Shown: positions 34,658-44,032 of the stretch, piece by piece
Layout of the letters: each line of letters begins with the position of its first letter
Numbering within the stretch: the first letter of the stretch is position 1
Assembly (NCBI RefSeq): GCF_001425355.1
Contig: NZ_LMQN01000018.1
Span: forward strand, 63,110-127,109
Source of the DNA: Chryseobacterium sp. Leaf405
GTDB taxonomy: Bacteria > Bacteroidota > Bacteroidia > Flavobacteriales > Weeksellaceae
Length of the DNA stretch: 64,000 bases
Direction: 5' to 3'
The notes under the pieces: generated by a model
Told to the model about the DNA's origin: nothing
Seen by the model: only the letters and a program-made list of their open reading frames with translations
The model's database searches: none
Position numbers and translations under genes: made by a program

Positions 34658-34956
34658 TGTTAAAGTTTTTGATGATCAAGTCAAATTGTTTTTATGTTTC
34701 CAGACTTGAGTTTTTTTTTAATATTTAGAAATACCCGCCTCTGTATTTCTGCGATTTGGTTTTTTTTACTCTATATTACATGAGGAGCTGTAATGAAGAG
34801 TTCCCTATTTATTACTGCTGATATTCGGGAAAATATCTGCTTTGATTCCTGAATCTCTACTGTGCTGCGCATCATCAGTATTATGATTGATTCATGCTCA
34901 GGATATTGAACCTGTACGTTGCAATGAGCTCTTTTCTTCTTTATTTATTTTTATCG
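34658..34956. other. Long leader between the TonB receptor and the beta-helix lipoprotein
   Basis: The 299-base gap has no gene. It contains a perfect hairpin, AGAAATAC / GTATTTCT with an eight-base GC-rich loop, at 34727-34750, 70-93 bases before the lipoprotein start. There is no T-tract on the minus strand, so it is not a terminator. It could be an RNA stability or regulatory element. Confidence 0.4.
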
Positions 34957-37900
34957 TTAAAAAGTATAGTTCACACTTACACCGAATGTTCTTCCGTTAT
35001 AAGCTCTGAATAATACTCTATCTATATCTTTATCATATTTCTTAGTAGCACCGGGCAAAAGTTCAAGATTTTCTCTCTCAGTCTGAAAATCGCTTCCGCC
35101 GCCTTTATAAACAGAATAAGAATTGAAATTGTTGTAAAACTCTTTCACCCTGTTAAACAAATTTCTTACGTTGAATTTTATCTCTAAATTCTTATCTTTT
35201 AATAATTTATATGAAATCTGTGCATCGGCAACAGCATAAGGTCGCTGTATTTCTTCTCCGATATAAGCATATCCTACCGTAATATACTGATCACCTTTTG
35301 CATTGTATAAAAAGCTAAGTCCCAGACGGTCTCCATCATATAAAAGCCCCAAATTATAGGCATAGGGTGTCTGACCAAACAATGGACGTTCAACTTCATA
35401 AGTAGCATCGGTATCTTCTGTTTTATAGCGATCTTTAAAAGCCACTACTTTGGTCTCATTATAGGTAAAGTTTCCGCTGATAAAAAGGTGTTGCAGAAAT
35501 GTATTTTCTCTTATAAAACCCAAACTTTTTCGTGCTTCCACTTCAAATCCTTTCAATTTTGCATTTTTAGAATTTCCATTATAGAGAAATAAATTACCCT
35601 CACTTGAAATAAACCCTTCACGTTCTATCGGGCGGTCAAGATCTTTATAATATATTCCTGCCGAAATAATTTCTCCTAACCCCGGAAACCATTCAAACTT
35701 AAAATCATAGTTATTAATGACTGAAGAAGTCATTTCTGTATTATAAATCAATCCATTAGCAACCGGATCAAAATAAGGCAATCCCGTTCTTTCATTAAAC
35801 TGAGGTCGAATGACAGATCTGTTATACGCCAATCTTACATTGATCTTGCCGGAAGGGCTGTACGTAAAATTGGCAGAAGGCATCCACTGCCAAGGTTTGT
35901 CTTCAATGGGTGCTTTAGTCACATTTTTAGGATCAGAAGGATCAAGTTGCTGTGAAATAAGATCATATTTAAAATATTCGGCACGTACTCCCCAAACCAG
36001 TCTTAACTTATTTTTCCATCGATTATCAAACATCACGTAAGGCGCATGTTGAGTAACTTTTCCTTCGTATTTATCGTCTTTGTAAAGTGCTTTAGTCTGC
36101 CAGCCAATTCCGCCTTGCGTGTAATGAGAACCATCAAACCAATCGGAAAGCAAACCCGACATCAACAGATAATTTTTTTCACTATTCGGAACATTTCGGT
36201 TTTCATCTACTTTCAGGAAGAATTTCTGCTGTTGGTTTGTATTGTTTTTTATGGCACCTGCATACCCTACTTTAATATCAGTTTTAAAATTTCCGACATC
36301 CATTTTCCATTTCAATGAAGTTCCGAAATTGTAATCTGTTTCTTTATTTCCGATGTATCCTCTTGAAAAATTACTCCCGGAATTGTAAATCTGATGGTAG
36401 GTTAAAATTTCACTTCCCACAAAATCATAATACGTCTGATATTGGGTATAATCTTTAGTATCTGAAATAACGCCGGTTCTTGCAGCAAACCAGTTGACTT
36501 CCACATTATTTATTTTATGATTTCCTTCTACTTTATTTTGCAATAAGGTCTGATATACAGGATAATTCGTATTATCTGTGTAAGGTTTGTCTAAACTACC
36601 AATCTGTGAAGGATCATTATTAGGAATAATACCATTATAAAAATAATTGTAGGAACCTTCTGCCATCGATTGCTGACCGCTTCCTCCGGTATATTCATTC
36701 CATCCCGTAACTCTTGTAAGCGTCTGATCGTAAATATGGGTATAAGAGTTACGGAATGATATTCTGTTTTTGCCCAACTGCAACCCGAAATTTAACATGG
36801 CTCCTATCGTAGAATTATAACTGTAAGATGCTCCTTTATTTTTAAAATCAAAAAATCTTACGGGTGCTTCACCCAATTCCTGCCAATTGTTTACAAGTCC
36901 TGCATTATCGAGCCATCCGCCTCTTCCTGTGTGGTCTATATCAAGCTTGTTCTGCTCGTTTCTTATTGTAAGCGCTCCGGCAACTCCCCATTTGTTATTA
37001 TTTTTCATTGGAAAACTTCTTCCCATTGCCAGCTGCATATTGGAATTCATATCTGCTTTTGTTTGATAATTTGTAAAATTATCATTCGTAAAACGCCTTG
37101 ATTGTTCAAAAAACAAAGGATTGTTCCAATCTGTAAACTCAAGCCCCATTGGGAAATCCCTCGTTCCGTCATCATATCCGAAATAATCATATTTCCCTCT
37201 TTTACGGGTAAGAAAATCTTTAAAAGTTGTAATATCATTGTAAGAAGTTCCCATTGTTACCGTGGTAAAATTTTCGTTGGGAATATCTTTTGTCTTTACC
37301 TCCACATAACCTCCTGCGAAACTGGCATTCATATCCGGAGTTGCGGTTTTGCTTACCACTACACTTTCAACCATTGCTGTAGGAATAATATCGAAAGAAA
37401 AATTCTGATTGTAAGCTTCCGTGCTTGGAAGATTGATTCCATCCATGGCTGCCGTGTTCCAGCGCTCTCCCATCGAACGGACAACCACATATTTGTTATC
37501 AATAGTTGTCACCCCGGTTATTCTTTTCATTGTTGCGCCTAAATCATTATCCGGTGTTTTGGAAATCTGTTCCGCAGAAATTCCGTCGCTCATTTGTGCT
37601 GCTTTTTTCTGTTGAGTCAGTAATCCTGCTTGTGTATCGGCTTTTCGGGTTCCTGTGATAACCACTTCTTTTATATCCGAAATTTTATCCGAAACAGGTC
37701 TCATGGCAAAAGAAACCGTATTCGTTTCATTATGATTAATTGTCAGTTTTTCAACACGTAAAGAGTTGTATTTCGGAGATTTTACCGTTAATGTATAAGA
37801 TCCTGAAGGAAGTTCGATAGTAAAATCACCATTATTATCCGTCACGGCATTTTTTCCCGCAATATTAATTTCCGCTCCTACTACAGGATTTCCGACTTCA

Positions 37901-38265
37901 TCAACGATTTTCCCTGAAATTCTTCCGTTTCCCAAAACAGAAATACTTTGTCCCTCATATTTTATGGAAATAAGATCGCCTTTCATACGAAACACAACAG
38001 GAAGTCCGTTTGTCATTTCTTTCAGGCAATTATTGACCGGAATATTTTCACATTTTATTGCTCTTATTTTTAATTCTTTAATATCTGCTTTAGAATAAGC
38101 CAGTCTCATTCCCGTTTTACCCGCAAATTCCTCCAGCACTTCGATCAAAGGTTTCCCCACAGGAGCAGAAAACGACACTTTTTGTGTTAATTCCTGAGCT
38201 TCTGCTGCTACCGTAAAAAATAGTGCTGCAATGGTAAAACTACACTTCAAACTTTTCATTTTCAA
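34957..38265 (-). CDS. TonB-dependent receptor with STN signalling domain
   Basis: The 1102-residue protein has a signal peptide (about 1-23, ending AEAQ). An STN domain (about 25-105) includes KPLIEVLEEFAGKTGMRLAY. A carboxypeptidase-like beta-sandwich (115-200) contains GRISGKIVDEVGNPVVGAEI. A TonB box and plug follow (EVVITGTRKA, RITGVTTIDNKYVVVRSM), and the barrel ends FGVSVNYTF. STN domains contact FecR-type anti-sigma factors, and FecR is the next gene upstream (37 bases), with the ECF sigma divergent. The receptor should both import a ligand and signal its presence. The ligand is unknown. The receptor resembles the large outer-membrane beta-barrel family rather than classical siderophore receptors. 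Confidence 0.92.
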   Translation of the reverse strand: MKMKSLKCSFTIAALFFTVAAEAQELTQKVSFSAPVGKPLIEVLEEFAGKTGMRLAYSKADIKELKIRAIKCENIPVNNCLKEMTNGLPVVFRMKGDLISIKYEGQSISVLGNGRISGKIVDEVGNPVVGAEINIAGKNAVTDNNGDFTIELPSGSYTLTVKSPKYNSLRVEKLTINHNETNTVSFAMRPVSDKISDIKEVVITGTRKADTQAGLLTQQKKAAQMSDGISAEQISKTPDNDLGATMKRITGVTTIDNKYVVVRSMGERWNTAAMDGINLPSTEAYNQNFSFDIIPTAMVESVVVSKTATPDMNASFAGGYVEVKTKDIPNENFTTVTMGTSYNDITTFKDFLTRKRGKYDYFGYDDGTRDFPMGLEFTDWNNPLFFEQSRRFTNDNFTNYQTKADMNSNMQLAMGRSFPMKNNNKWGVAGALTIRNEQNKLDIDHTGRGGWLDNAGLVNNWQELGEAPVRFFDFKNKGASYSYNSTIGAMLNFGLQLGKNRISFRNSYTHIYDQTLTRVTGWNEYTGGSGQQSMAEGSYNYFYNGIIPNNDPSQIGSLDKPYTDNTNYPVYQTLLQNKVEGNHKINNVEVNWFAARTGVISDTKDYTQYQTYYDFVGSEILTYHQIYNSGSNFSRGYIGNKETDYNFGTSLKWKMDVGNFKTDIKVGYAGAIKNNTNQQQKFFLKVDENRNVPNSEKNYLLMSGLLSDWFDGSHYTQGGIGWQTKALYKDDKYEGKVTQHAPYVMFDNRWKNKLRLVWGVRAEYFKYDLISQQLDPSDPKNVTKAPIEDKPWQWMPSANFTYSPSGKINVRLAYNRSVIRPQFNERTGLPYFDPVANGLIYNTEMTSSVINNYDFKFEWFPGLGEIISAGIYYKDLDRPIEREGFISSEGNLFLYNGNSKNAKLKGFEVEARKSLGFIRENTFLQHLFISGNFTYNETKVVAFKDRYKTEDTDATYEVERPLFGQTPYAYNLGLLYDGDRLGLSFLYNAKGDQYITVGYAYIGEEIQRPYAVADAQISYKLLKDKNLEIKFNVRNLFNRVKEFYNNFNSYSVYKGGGSDFQTERENLELLPGATKKYDKDIDRVLFRAYNGRTFGVSVNYTF

Positions 38266-38302
38266 ACTCTCTTTTATTAAATTTTATCTGATTATTAGTT
38301 TT

Positions 38303-39253
38303 TTATTTATTTTTCAGAATATAGGTTTGCTTTTCCTTCTGAACTTCCAGTCCAAGAATAAATGCCAGTGCATCAATATTTTCATCAGCATTTCCATTGG
38401 TAAAATCGGCAGTTATCTTCTTTTCTGCCACTTCTTTAGGATAAATAATATTGATGTTGTAATTTTTCTGCAAAACCTCAGCAACTTCTTTCAAACTGAC
38501 ATCATTAAAGCTTAAAGACAATAAAGCCGGCAATGTTTTATTCAACTTATTCTCTCTTTTAAATGAAATCACTGCGGCAGTACGGGCTACTCCGAAATTG
38601 GTCCATTTCTGATGAGGTTTCAAAAAAGTTATTGGAGTTCCTGCGTAAGAAACTGCGACTTTTCCTTCATAAAGATCTACCGCTTTATTGTTTCCGGTTT
38701 GGGTAATTTTAAAAACAGTTCCCAACACTTTGGTACTGAAACCATCTGCATGAACGATAAAAGGATGTTTTTTAGATTTTGCCACAGAGAAAACTGCATC
38801 TCCTTTCAAATTCACCACTCTGGTGTCTGCCGGAAAAGATTTTTCAACAGTAAGCTCCGCACCGGGAAATAATGTCACCACCGAACCATCTGCCAAGTGA
38901 ACTTTTTGATTTGCATATTCGGCAAAATATACATCCGGCTTAAAGAAAGTATTATAACTAAAAACTCCTCCTAAAGTAAAAAGAAGCAATATAGCGGCTG
39001 CGATTTGGTAAAAATACTTTCTAAAGCCGTTAGAATGATATGTAATAGCTGTTTGGTTAAAATAAGGTTCCAGAGAAAACAAGACTCTCTCTTTAGATTC
39101 TTTTATATGATTCGCATCCAGATTTTTTTCTATACTGATTTTCAATTGATTTAGAAGATCGGTTTCTTTTTCTGAAATTTTTTCTTCAGAAACTTCTCTT
39201 TCCCAAAGTTTGAAAACAAATGCCTGAATATCTTTATATTTTAAGTTTTTCAT
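38303..39253 (-). CDS. FecR-family anti-sigma factor
   Basis: The 316-residue protein has a cytoplasmic N-terminal domain (1-80) that would hold the sigma factor. One membrane segment (81-100, YFYQIAAAILLLFTLGGVFS) follows. The periplasmic FecR domain (about 115-205) contains VHLADGSVVTLFPGAELTV and FKITQTG, and a C-terminal DUF4974-like domain (245-316) contains SFNDVSLKEVAEVLQKNYN. It should pass the receptor signal to the divergent ECF sigma factor. Gene order FecR-receptor is the standard arrangement in Bacteroidota. Confidence 0.93.
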   Translation of the reverse strand: MKNLKYKDIQAFVFKLWEREVSEEKISEKETDLLNQLKISIEKNLDANHIKESKERVLFSLEPYFNQTAITYHSNGFRKYFYQIAAAILLLFTLGGVFSYNTFFKPDVYFAEYANQKVHLADGSVVTLFPGAELTVEKSFPADTRVVNLKGDAVFSVAKSKKHPFIVHADGFSTKVLGTVFKITQTGNNKAVDLYEGKVAVSYAGTPITFLKPHQKWTNFGVARTAAVISFKRENKLNKTLPALLSLSFNDVSLKEVAEVLQKNYNINIIYPKEVAEKKITADFTNGNADENIDALAFILGLEVQKEKQTYILKNK

Positions 39254-39474
39254 AAATGACTTAGTATACGTTCGCCGTTACATCTATAAAACAGAGAAAA
39301 AGAAAAACTTCCCCAGCCTTTATTTAACATTGTATTCACATTAGAATCAACTTGTTAATATTTTGGGCAGTTTTCGACGATTTCTAAACATTTACGTCAT
39401 AATTTGTCCCCGATTTTCAGAAATAATTAATGTTGAATTCCTTAAAGTTCACAAAAAGTTAATTTTCCTTTAGG

Positions 39475-39482
39475 TAATTTTG
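39475..39482 (+). promoter_or_regulatory. -7 box immediately before the ECF sigma gene
   Basis: TAATTTTG matches TAnnTTTG and is followed by GCATCA and then the ATG, so transcription would start at or beside the start codon. That implies a leaderless or nearly leaderless mRNA if the box is used. Confidence 0.45.
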
Positions 39483-39487
39483 CATCA

Positions 39488-40108
39488 ATGAAACAGACAG
39501 ATCACAAACTATTGAAAAAAATAAAAACAGGAGACCGACCTGCTTTTATGAAACTATACGAAAGGTATTGGGATGATTTGTACCGCTTTGTTTTTGTAAA
39601 GACCCGAGACAAAGAACTGGCAGAGGAATTATTGCAGAATCTCTGGATAAAGGTTCTGGAAAACACAGAAAGTATTCAAACCGACGAAAACGAAAGCGCA
39701 AAAGGCTATTTTCTAAAGCACCTTCATTTCAGAGTTATCGATTATTTTAACAGTCAGAAAAAAGAATTATCGACAATAAGTATCGATGAATCTGAAACTT
39801 CTATCGATATTACCGATACAGAATATTTTGAAATTCTTGAAGAGCATGAAATTTCCGCTTTATTTTCTATGATTGATGAGGTTGTCTCAAATTTACCTAT
39901 CACTGAACAGAAAGTGTATGACATGAGAATCCGCCAAAATAAGTCTGTTGATGAAACAGCCGAAGCTTTAGGTTTAAGCAATAAAACGGTAAGTAACAAA
40001 CTCAGCAAAGCGATCGGTGAAATCCGTGAACAGCTGAATCCTGAATATCAGTCTTCCAAGAAATTTGTTTCTGTTATGGTTTTAATGGATATTTTATTAA
40101 GACATTAG
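39488..40108 (+). CDS. RNA polymerase ECF sigma factor (sigma-70 family)
   Basis: The 206-residue protein has the ECF layout. Region 2 (about 10-75) contains FMKLYERYWDDLYRFVF and LAEELLQNLWIKVLE. A variable acidic linker follows, then region 4 (130-185) with LPITEQKVYDMRIRQNKSV and VDETAEALGLSNKTVSNKLS forming the helix-turn-helix. It should direct transcription of the receptor cluster on the minus strand when FecR releases it. Its 3' end is separated by one base from the convergent TolC-type gene, with no terminator between them. Confidence 0.94.
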   Translation: MKQTDHKLLKKIKTGDRPAFMKLYERYWDDLYRFVFVKTRDKELAEELLQNLWIKVLENTESIQTDENESAKGYFLKHLHFRVIDYFNSQKKELSTISIDESETSIDITDTEYFEILEEHEISALFSMIDEVVSNLPITEQKVYDMRIRQNKSVDETAEALGLSNKTVSNKLSKAIGEIREQLNPEYQSSKKFVSVMVLMDILLRH

Positions 40109-40109
40109 T

Positions 40110-41408
40110 TTACAACCCATTTTTCAGGATTTTTAATAATTCTGTTTGTTGAATTACATCATTTTTGCTGTTAATTAAATTATAATTTGCCTGAAGCCAA
40201 TTGTTTCTCACAATAAAAAAAGTATACGCATCCATTAGACCTTCTTTGTATTTCTCTTCAGATTTTTGAAATGAAAGTCTCTGATTTTCAAAGTTTAATT
40301 CTAAAAGATGATATTTTTCCTGCGCATTGGTAAATTGTGCTTTAATCGAATTAATGGTCTTTGTAAGATCATTAATAATTAATTCCTTATCGTAATTTGA
40401 ATTGATGACATTCAATTTTGCAATCTCTACATTATTTTTGATCTGAAACTGATTAAAAATCGGAATGGAAAGTCCAAAAAACACAGATTGGTTTTTATTC
40501 TGAACAAACTGATCCGAAAAATTAATCCCTGACACATTATCTTTTCCTAAAGATTTATTGTAAAAAGTTGACCAGCTGTAATTTCCGTTAAGCGTCGGCA
40601 AATAACTGGATCTTTCAATAGAAACTCTTTTCTGCTGTGCATTGATTTCTGCAACAATTGCTTTATAGGACGGATTATTTTGCACCAATTTATTTGTAAA
40701 ATCAGAATCTGAGAAATCTCCTTCCGATAAAATCTCTTCATTATTCATGATAAAATCTATAGAATCTTCCGTAATATTTAATGCATTATAAAGGTTAATT
40801 TTTGCCAAATCACGTTGATTTTTTGCTGAAACCCACTGTTCCTGTAGCGTTCCTAAATTTGCTTTAATATCGTAAATATCACTTTTTGAGCGACTTCCAA
40901 TTTCGACTTCTTTTTCAGTTCGTTTAATCTGATCTTCAATTCCGGCAATTTGCGTTTCCAGAACATCCAGCCAGCTTTTACTGTTCTGATACACAAAAAA
41001 TGTTTGAATCACATTCAATTGCACTTCATTTTGAGCTTGCTTAAGTTTATAAATATTTGTATTTCTATTAAGTTTCGACAATGAAATATTCAAATAATTT
41101 CTCCAATTGAATAACTGAATATTTGCCTGTGCAATCAACTGATCATACTGGGTATTCAAAGCTTCCCTCTGATTATTCGACTGATTGATAGATGATCCGA
41201 AACTATAACTGTGATTAACCGCAGCCTCCACAGAAGGAAGTAAAATCCCTTTTGAGGCCGCAATCTGTCGGTCATTTTTCTGAATATTTACCGTTGCCTG
41301 TTTTACCAACGGATGATTTTTAGAAGCATAATCAATACATTCTTTGAGTGTCCAACTCTGTTGAGCCTGAAATAGATTTATTATTAGAATGAAGAATATT
41401 TTTTTCAT
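40110..41408 (-). CDS. TolC-family outer-membrane efflux channel protein
   Basis: The 432-residue protein has a short signal peptide (1-16, ending FQAQ). It contains the two-fold repeat of outer-membrane efflux proteins: long helical segments with KECIDYASKNHPLVKQA and an internal repeat starting LYNALNITEDS and NNPSYKAIVAEI, and VFFGLSIPIFNQFQ as a typical membrane strand. It would form the trimeric exit duct for the adaptor and ABC proteins encoded upstream (41543-48602). It is the last gene of the export operon. Confidence 0.9.
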   Translation of the reverse strand: MKKIFFILIINLFQAQQSWTLKECIDYASKNHPLVKQATVNIQKNDRQIAASKGILLPSVEAAVNHSYSFGSSINQSNNQREALNTQYDQLIAQANIQLFNWRNYLNISLSKLNRNTNIYKLKQAQNEVQLNVIQTFFVYQNSKSWLDVLETQIAGIEDQIKRTEKEVEIGSRSKSDIYDIKANLGTLQEQWVSAKNQRDLAKINLYNALNITEDSIDFIMNNEEILSEGDFSDSDFTNKLVQNNPSYKAIVAEINAQQKRVSIERSSYLPTLNGNYSWSTFYNKSLGKDNVSGINFSDQFVQNKNQSVFFGLSIPIFNQFQIKNNVEIAKLNVINSNYDKELIINDLTKTINSIKAQFTNAQEKYHLLELNFENQRLSFQKSEEKYKEGLMDAYTFFIVRNNWLQANYNLINSKNDVIQQTELLKILKNGL

Positions 41409-41436
41409 TGGAAAATTTTACTTTAATGATGTTAAA

Positions 41437-41487
41437 ACCACCCCGTCAAAAATTCTATAGAATTTTCGCCACCCCTCCAAAGGGAGG
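41437..41487. repeat. Palindromic intergenic repeat candidate (REP-like)
   Basis: The gap between the second permease and the TolC gene holds ACCACCCCGTC, a perfect 18-base palindrome (AAAATTCTA / TAGAATTTT, 41449-41466) and then GCCACCCCTCC-AAA-GGGAGG (41473-41487). GC-rich CCACCCC units around two small dyads stand out against the AT-rich surroundings. I recall similar strings between genes in other flavobacterial genomes, but only one copy was seen here. Confidence 0.45.
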
Positions 41488-41542
41488 AGAATTTTATTTT
41501 TCTTATGGATTTCTCTTTAGTTTTTCGTCTCAAACTTTTGGA

Positions 41543-43975
41543 CTATTCATACTTAAAGTATTTTACAAGATTCATTTTTGTTGCTTTATATGCTTTGATG
41601 CTGACCACCGAAAATGTCAAAATCAATAATAAAATCATACTCAGAATAAATGGAAAAATTGGCATATCAATTCTATAAGCAAAATCCTTGAGCCATTCAT
41701 TCATCGCATAATATCCGAAAGGAAAACTTACTAAAACTGCAAGAATACAGATGATCAGGAATTTTTTAGTCAAATCCCAAATAATTGTTCTTTCGTCTGC
41801 TCCTAATGTTTTTTTAATGGCAACATCTTTCAGTTTTTGATCAATAACAAGTGACGACAATGCAAATAATCCCAATAATGCAATCACTAAAACTACCACA
41901 TTCAATGTTGTAAAAAGCATTTGCTGCTTCTGGAATTTCTCGAAAGTTTTGGCAAATCTTTTATCTACAAATTCATAATCGAAAGGATAACCGGGTTCTG
42001 CTTTTGTAACCCAAAATTCTTTGATCTGTTCTAAAGTTCCCTTAATATCACTTCCTGAAAGTTTAATCTGAAGATTACTCATATTTCCTTTCGACCAATT
42101 TCTATCGTAATTAAAAAACAACATCGGCTCTACAGGCTTGTCTACTCCATTCACATAAAAATCTTTGATAATACCGAGAATTTTATATTTTCTCTTTTTC
42201 TCTTCCCAGCCCGGATATACTTCTTTTCCCAAAGCATTTTGATGATTCCAGCCCATTTTCTTAATAAAAGCTTCATTAGCAACAGCCCCGGAAATCGTAT
42301 CGGAAGCTCTGTTCCAATCCAAATCTCTTCCTGAAGCAAATTTTATATTGTAAAAATCAAAATAATTACGATCAATAGCACCGTTTATCACATTTTTTAA
42401 TACTTGTAAAGTATCTGTTGCTTTTTTTACTGTTGAAGAATTTACAAACCCACTTCCAATGGAAATTACCGAGCCTGTAACGGATTCTACGCCTGAAATT
42501 TTTGCAACTTCAGCTTTAAGACGAAGATATTTTTTGAGATTATAATTGTTTTCCCAATCTGTTTTTTTGAAATTAATCTGAATTACCTGATCTCCTTTAA
42601 AGCCTAACTCTTTATTCAACATCAGCTTTACCTGAGAATGAATAATCAGCGAACAAATAATGAAAAACGAAGAAATAACCAATTGCAGCGTGAGAATAGA
42701 ATTTCGCAGCCAAACCCCATTTTTACTTCTTGAAAAATTACCTTTCAATGTATTAATCGGTTTAAAATTTGAAAGATAAAATGCCGGAATAATTCCCGAA
42801 AGAAAAGCAAAAATCAATAATAAAATTCCGGAGTAAAGAAAAACTCTGCCATCAGAAAGTTTTATCTCTTTTCCTAAAAATGTATTGAACGTTGGTAAAA
42901 GCAGTTCAACGGCTGCTAATGCCAAAATATAAGCGACAATACAAATAATTAAATTTTCTAATAAAAACTGAATGATAATTTTCGTTCTTGAACTTCCAAT
43001 TACTTTTCTCACCCCAATTTCTTTAGCTCTCTGAGATGCCTGTGCTGTTCTCAGATTAATCAGATTAATTCCTGAAAGTAATAAAATCAAAGCAGAAAGT
43101 CCAAGTAAAATCATAATCGATTTTTTATCGCCTTTTGAAATTCCTTCGCTTTTTGCATCCAGTTTCATTTTTGCAATGGGTGTAAGATGAACTTTCATCT
43201 TATTTTTTTCTTCATATTTTTCACCCCATTTTTCTGCAGAAATTTTCTCATGTGCAGAAACCAGATCCGACATTTTCTTTTCCAGATCCTGAACATTTGT
43301 TCCCGGTTTTAATATAAAATATCCAACATAGGAATAATTCGTCCAGCTTTTTTTACTTTCTTCCGAAGAAGGATGCCTCATGACAAATCCCGGTTTGTAA
43401 ACCGAATTTACTTCCGGAATTTGATAAACAGCAGTAATAACATAGCTTTTATCATCAGAATCATCCATTTTAATCAGCTTTCCAATACAATCTTTGTATT
43501 CATCACCGAAAAGTCCTTTTGCAGTTTCCTCAGAAAGAGCAATTTTATTGTTTTCACTGATCGCATTTTTGTAGCTTCCAGCAACTTTCTTGAAAGGAAA
43601 AAAATCAAAAAATGAATCTGAAACTCTCGCATTGGAGGTGAAAACAGAATTATTTCCCGAAGAAAGTTTTACTTTGTAATCTTCCCAACTGTTAGCAATT
43701 GTATAATCTTCTATTTCAGGAAACTTTTCCTTTGAAACAGCCAATTCGGGATAGCTGGAAACGATCATTGTTCCGAATGAAGGATTTCCTGTTTCTACCA
43801 AATAAATATTCTCATTATTCGGAATCCAGTTTTCATAAGATTTTTCGTCCTGCCAATGAATAAAAATCAATAAAAACACACACAAACCAACACTTAACCC
43901 CAACACATTGATAAGAGTGGAAAGCCAGTTTTTTTTATAATTGATGAAGGCAATTTTGAGCCAGTTTTTTAACAT
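41543..43975 (-). CDS. ABC transporter permease, MacB/FtsX type (second of tandem pair)
   Basis: The 810-residue protein has a first membrane segment at about 16-38, a periplasmic MacB_PCD domain (about 40-245) and three FtsX-type segments (about 285-410). A second half follows with another membrane anchor (SILTLQLVISSFFIICSLII), periplasmic domain and final three segments, ending LVKYFKYE. AQASQRAKEIGVRKVIGSS is the coupling-helix region that contacts the ATPase. It is about the same length as the next gene upstream and clearly paralogous; the two probably form a heterodimer. It probably works with the ATPase at 46577-47299. Confidence 0.9.
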   Translation of the reverse strand: MLKNWLKIAFINYKKNWLSTLINVLGLSVGLCVFLLIFIHWQDEKSYENWIPNNENIYLVETGNPSFGTMIVSSYPELAVSKEKFPEIEDYTIANSWEDYKVKLSSGNNSVFTSNARVSDSFFDFFPFKKVAGSYKNAISENNKIALSEETAKGLFGDEYKDCIGKLIKMDDSDDKSYVITAVYQIPEVNSVYKPGFVMRHPSSEESKKSWTNYSYVGYFILKPGTNVQDLEKKMSDLVSAHEKISAEKWGEKYEEKNKMKVHLTPIAKMKLDAKSEGISKGDKKSIMILLGLSALILLLSGINLINLRTAQASQRAKEIGVRKVIGSSRTKIIIQFLLENLIICIVAYILALAAVELLLPTFNTFLGKEIKLSDGRVFLYSGILLLIFAFLSGIIPAFYLSNFKPINTLKGNFSRSKNGVWLRNSILTLQLVISSFFIICSLIIHSQVKLMLNKELGFKGDQVIQINFKKTDWENNYNLKKYLRLKAEVAKISGVESVTGSVISIGSGFVNSSTVKKATDTLQVLKNVINGAIDRNYFDFYNIKFASGRDLDWNRASDTISGAVANEAFIKKMGWNHQNALGKEVYPGWEEKKRKYKILGIIKDFYVNGVDKPVEPMLFFNYDRNWSKGNMSNLQIKLSGSDIKGTLEQIKEFWVTKAEPGYPFDYEFVDKRFAKTFEKFQKQQMLFTTLNVVVLVIALLGLFALSSLVIDQKLKDVAIKKTLGADERTIIWDLTKKFLIICILAVLVSFPFGYYAMNEWLKDFAYRIDMPIFPFILSMILLLILTFSVVSIKAYKATKMNLVKYFKYE

Positions 43976-44032
43976 GATTTCTAGTTTTTAGTTTCTAATG
44001 TTTAGTGTTTTGTTAATACTGAACACTAAAAT

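Noticed and set aside
37102..37542. 146-codon plus-strand frame opposite the TonB receptor
   Set aside because: It lies wholly inside the receptor gene on the other strand and shows no protein-family pattern.
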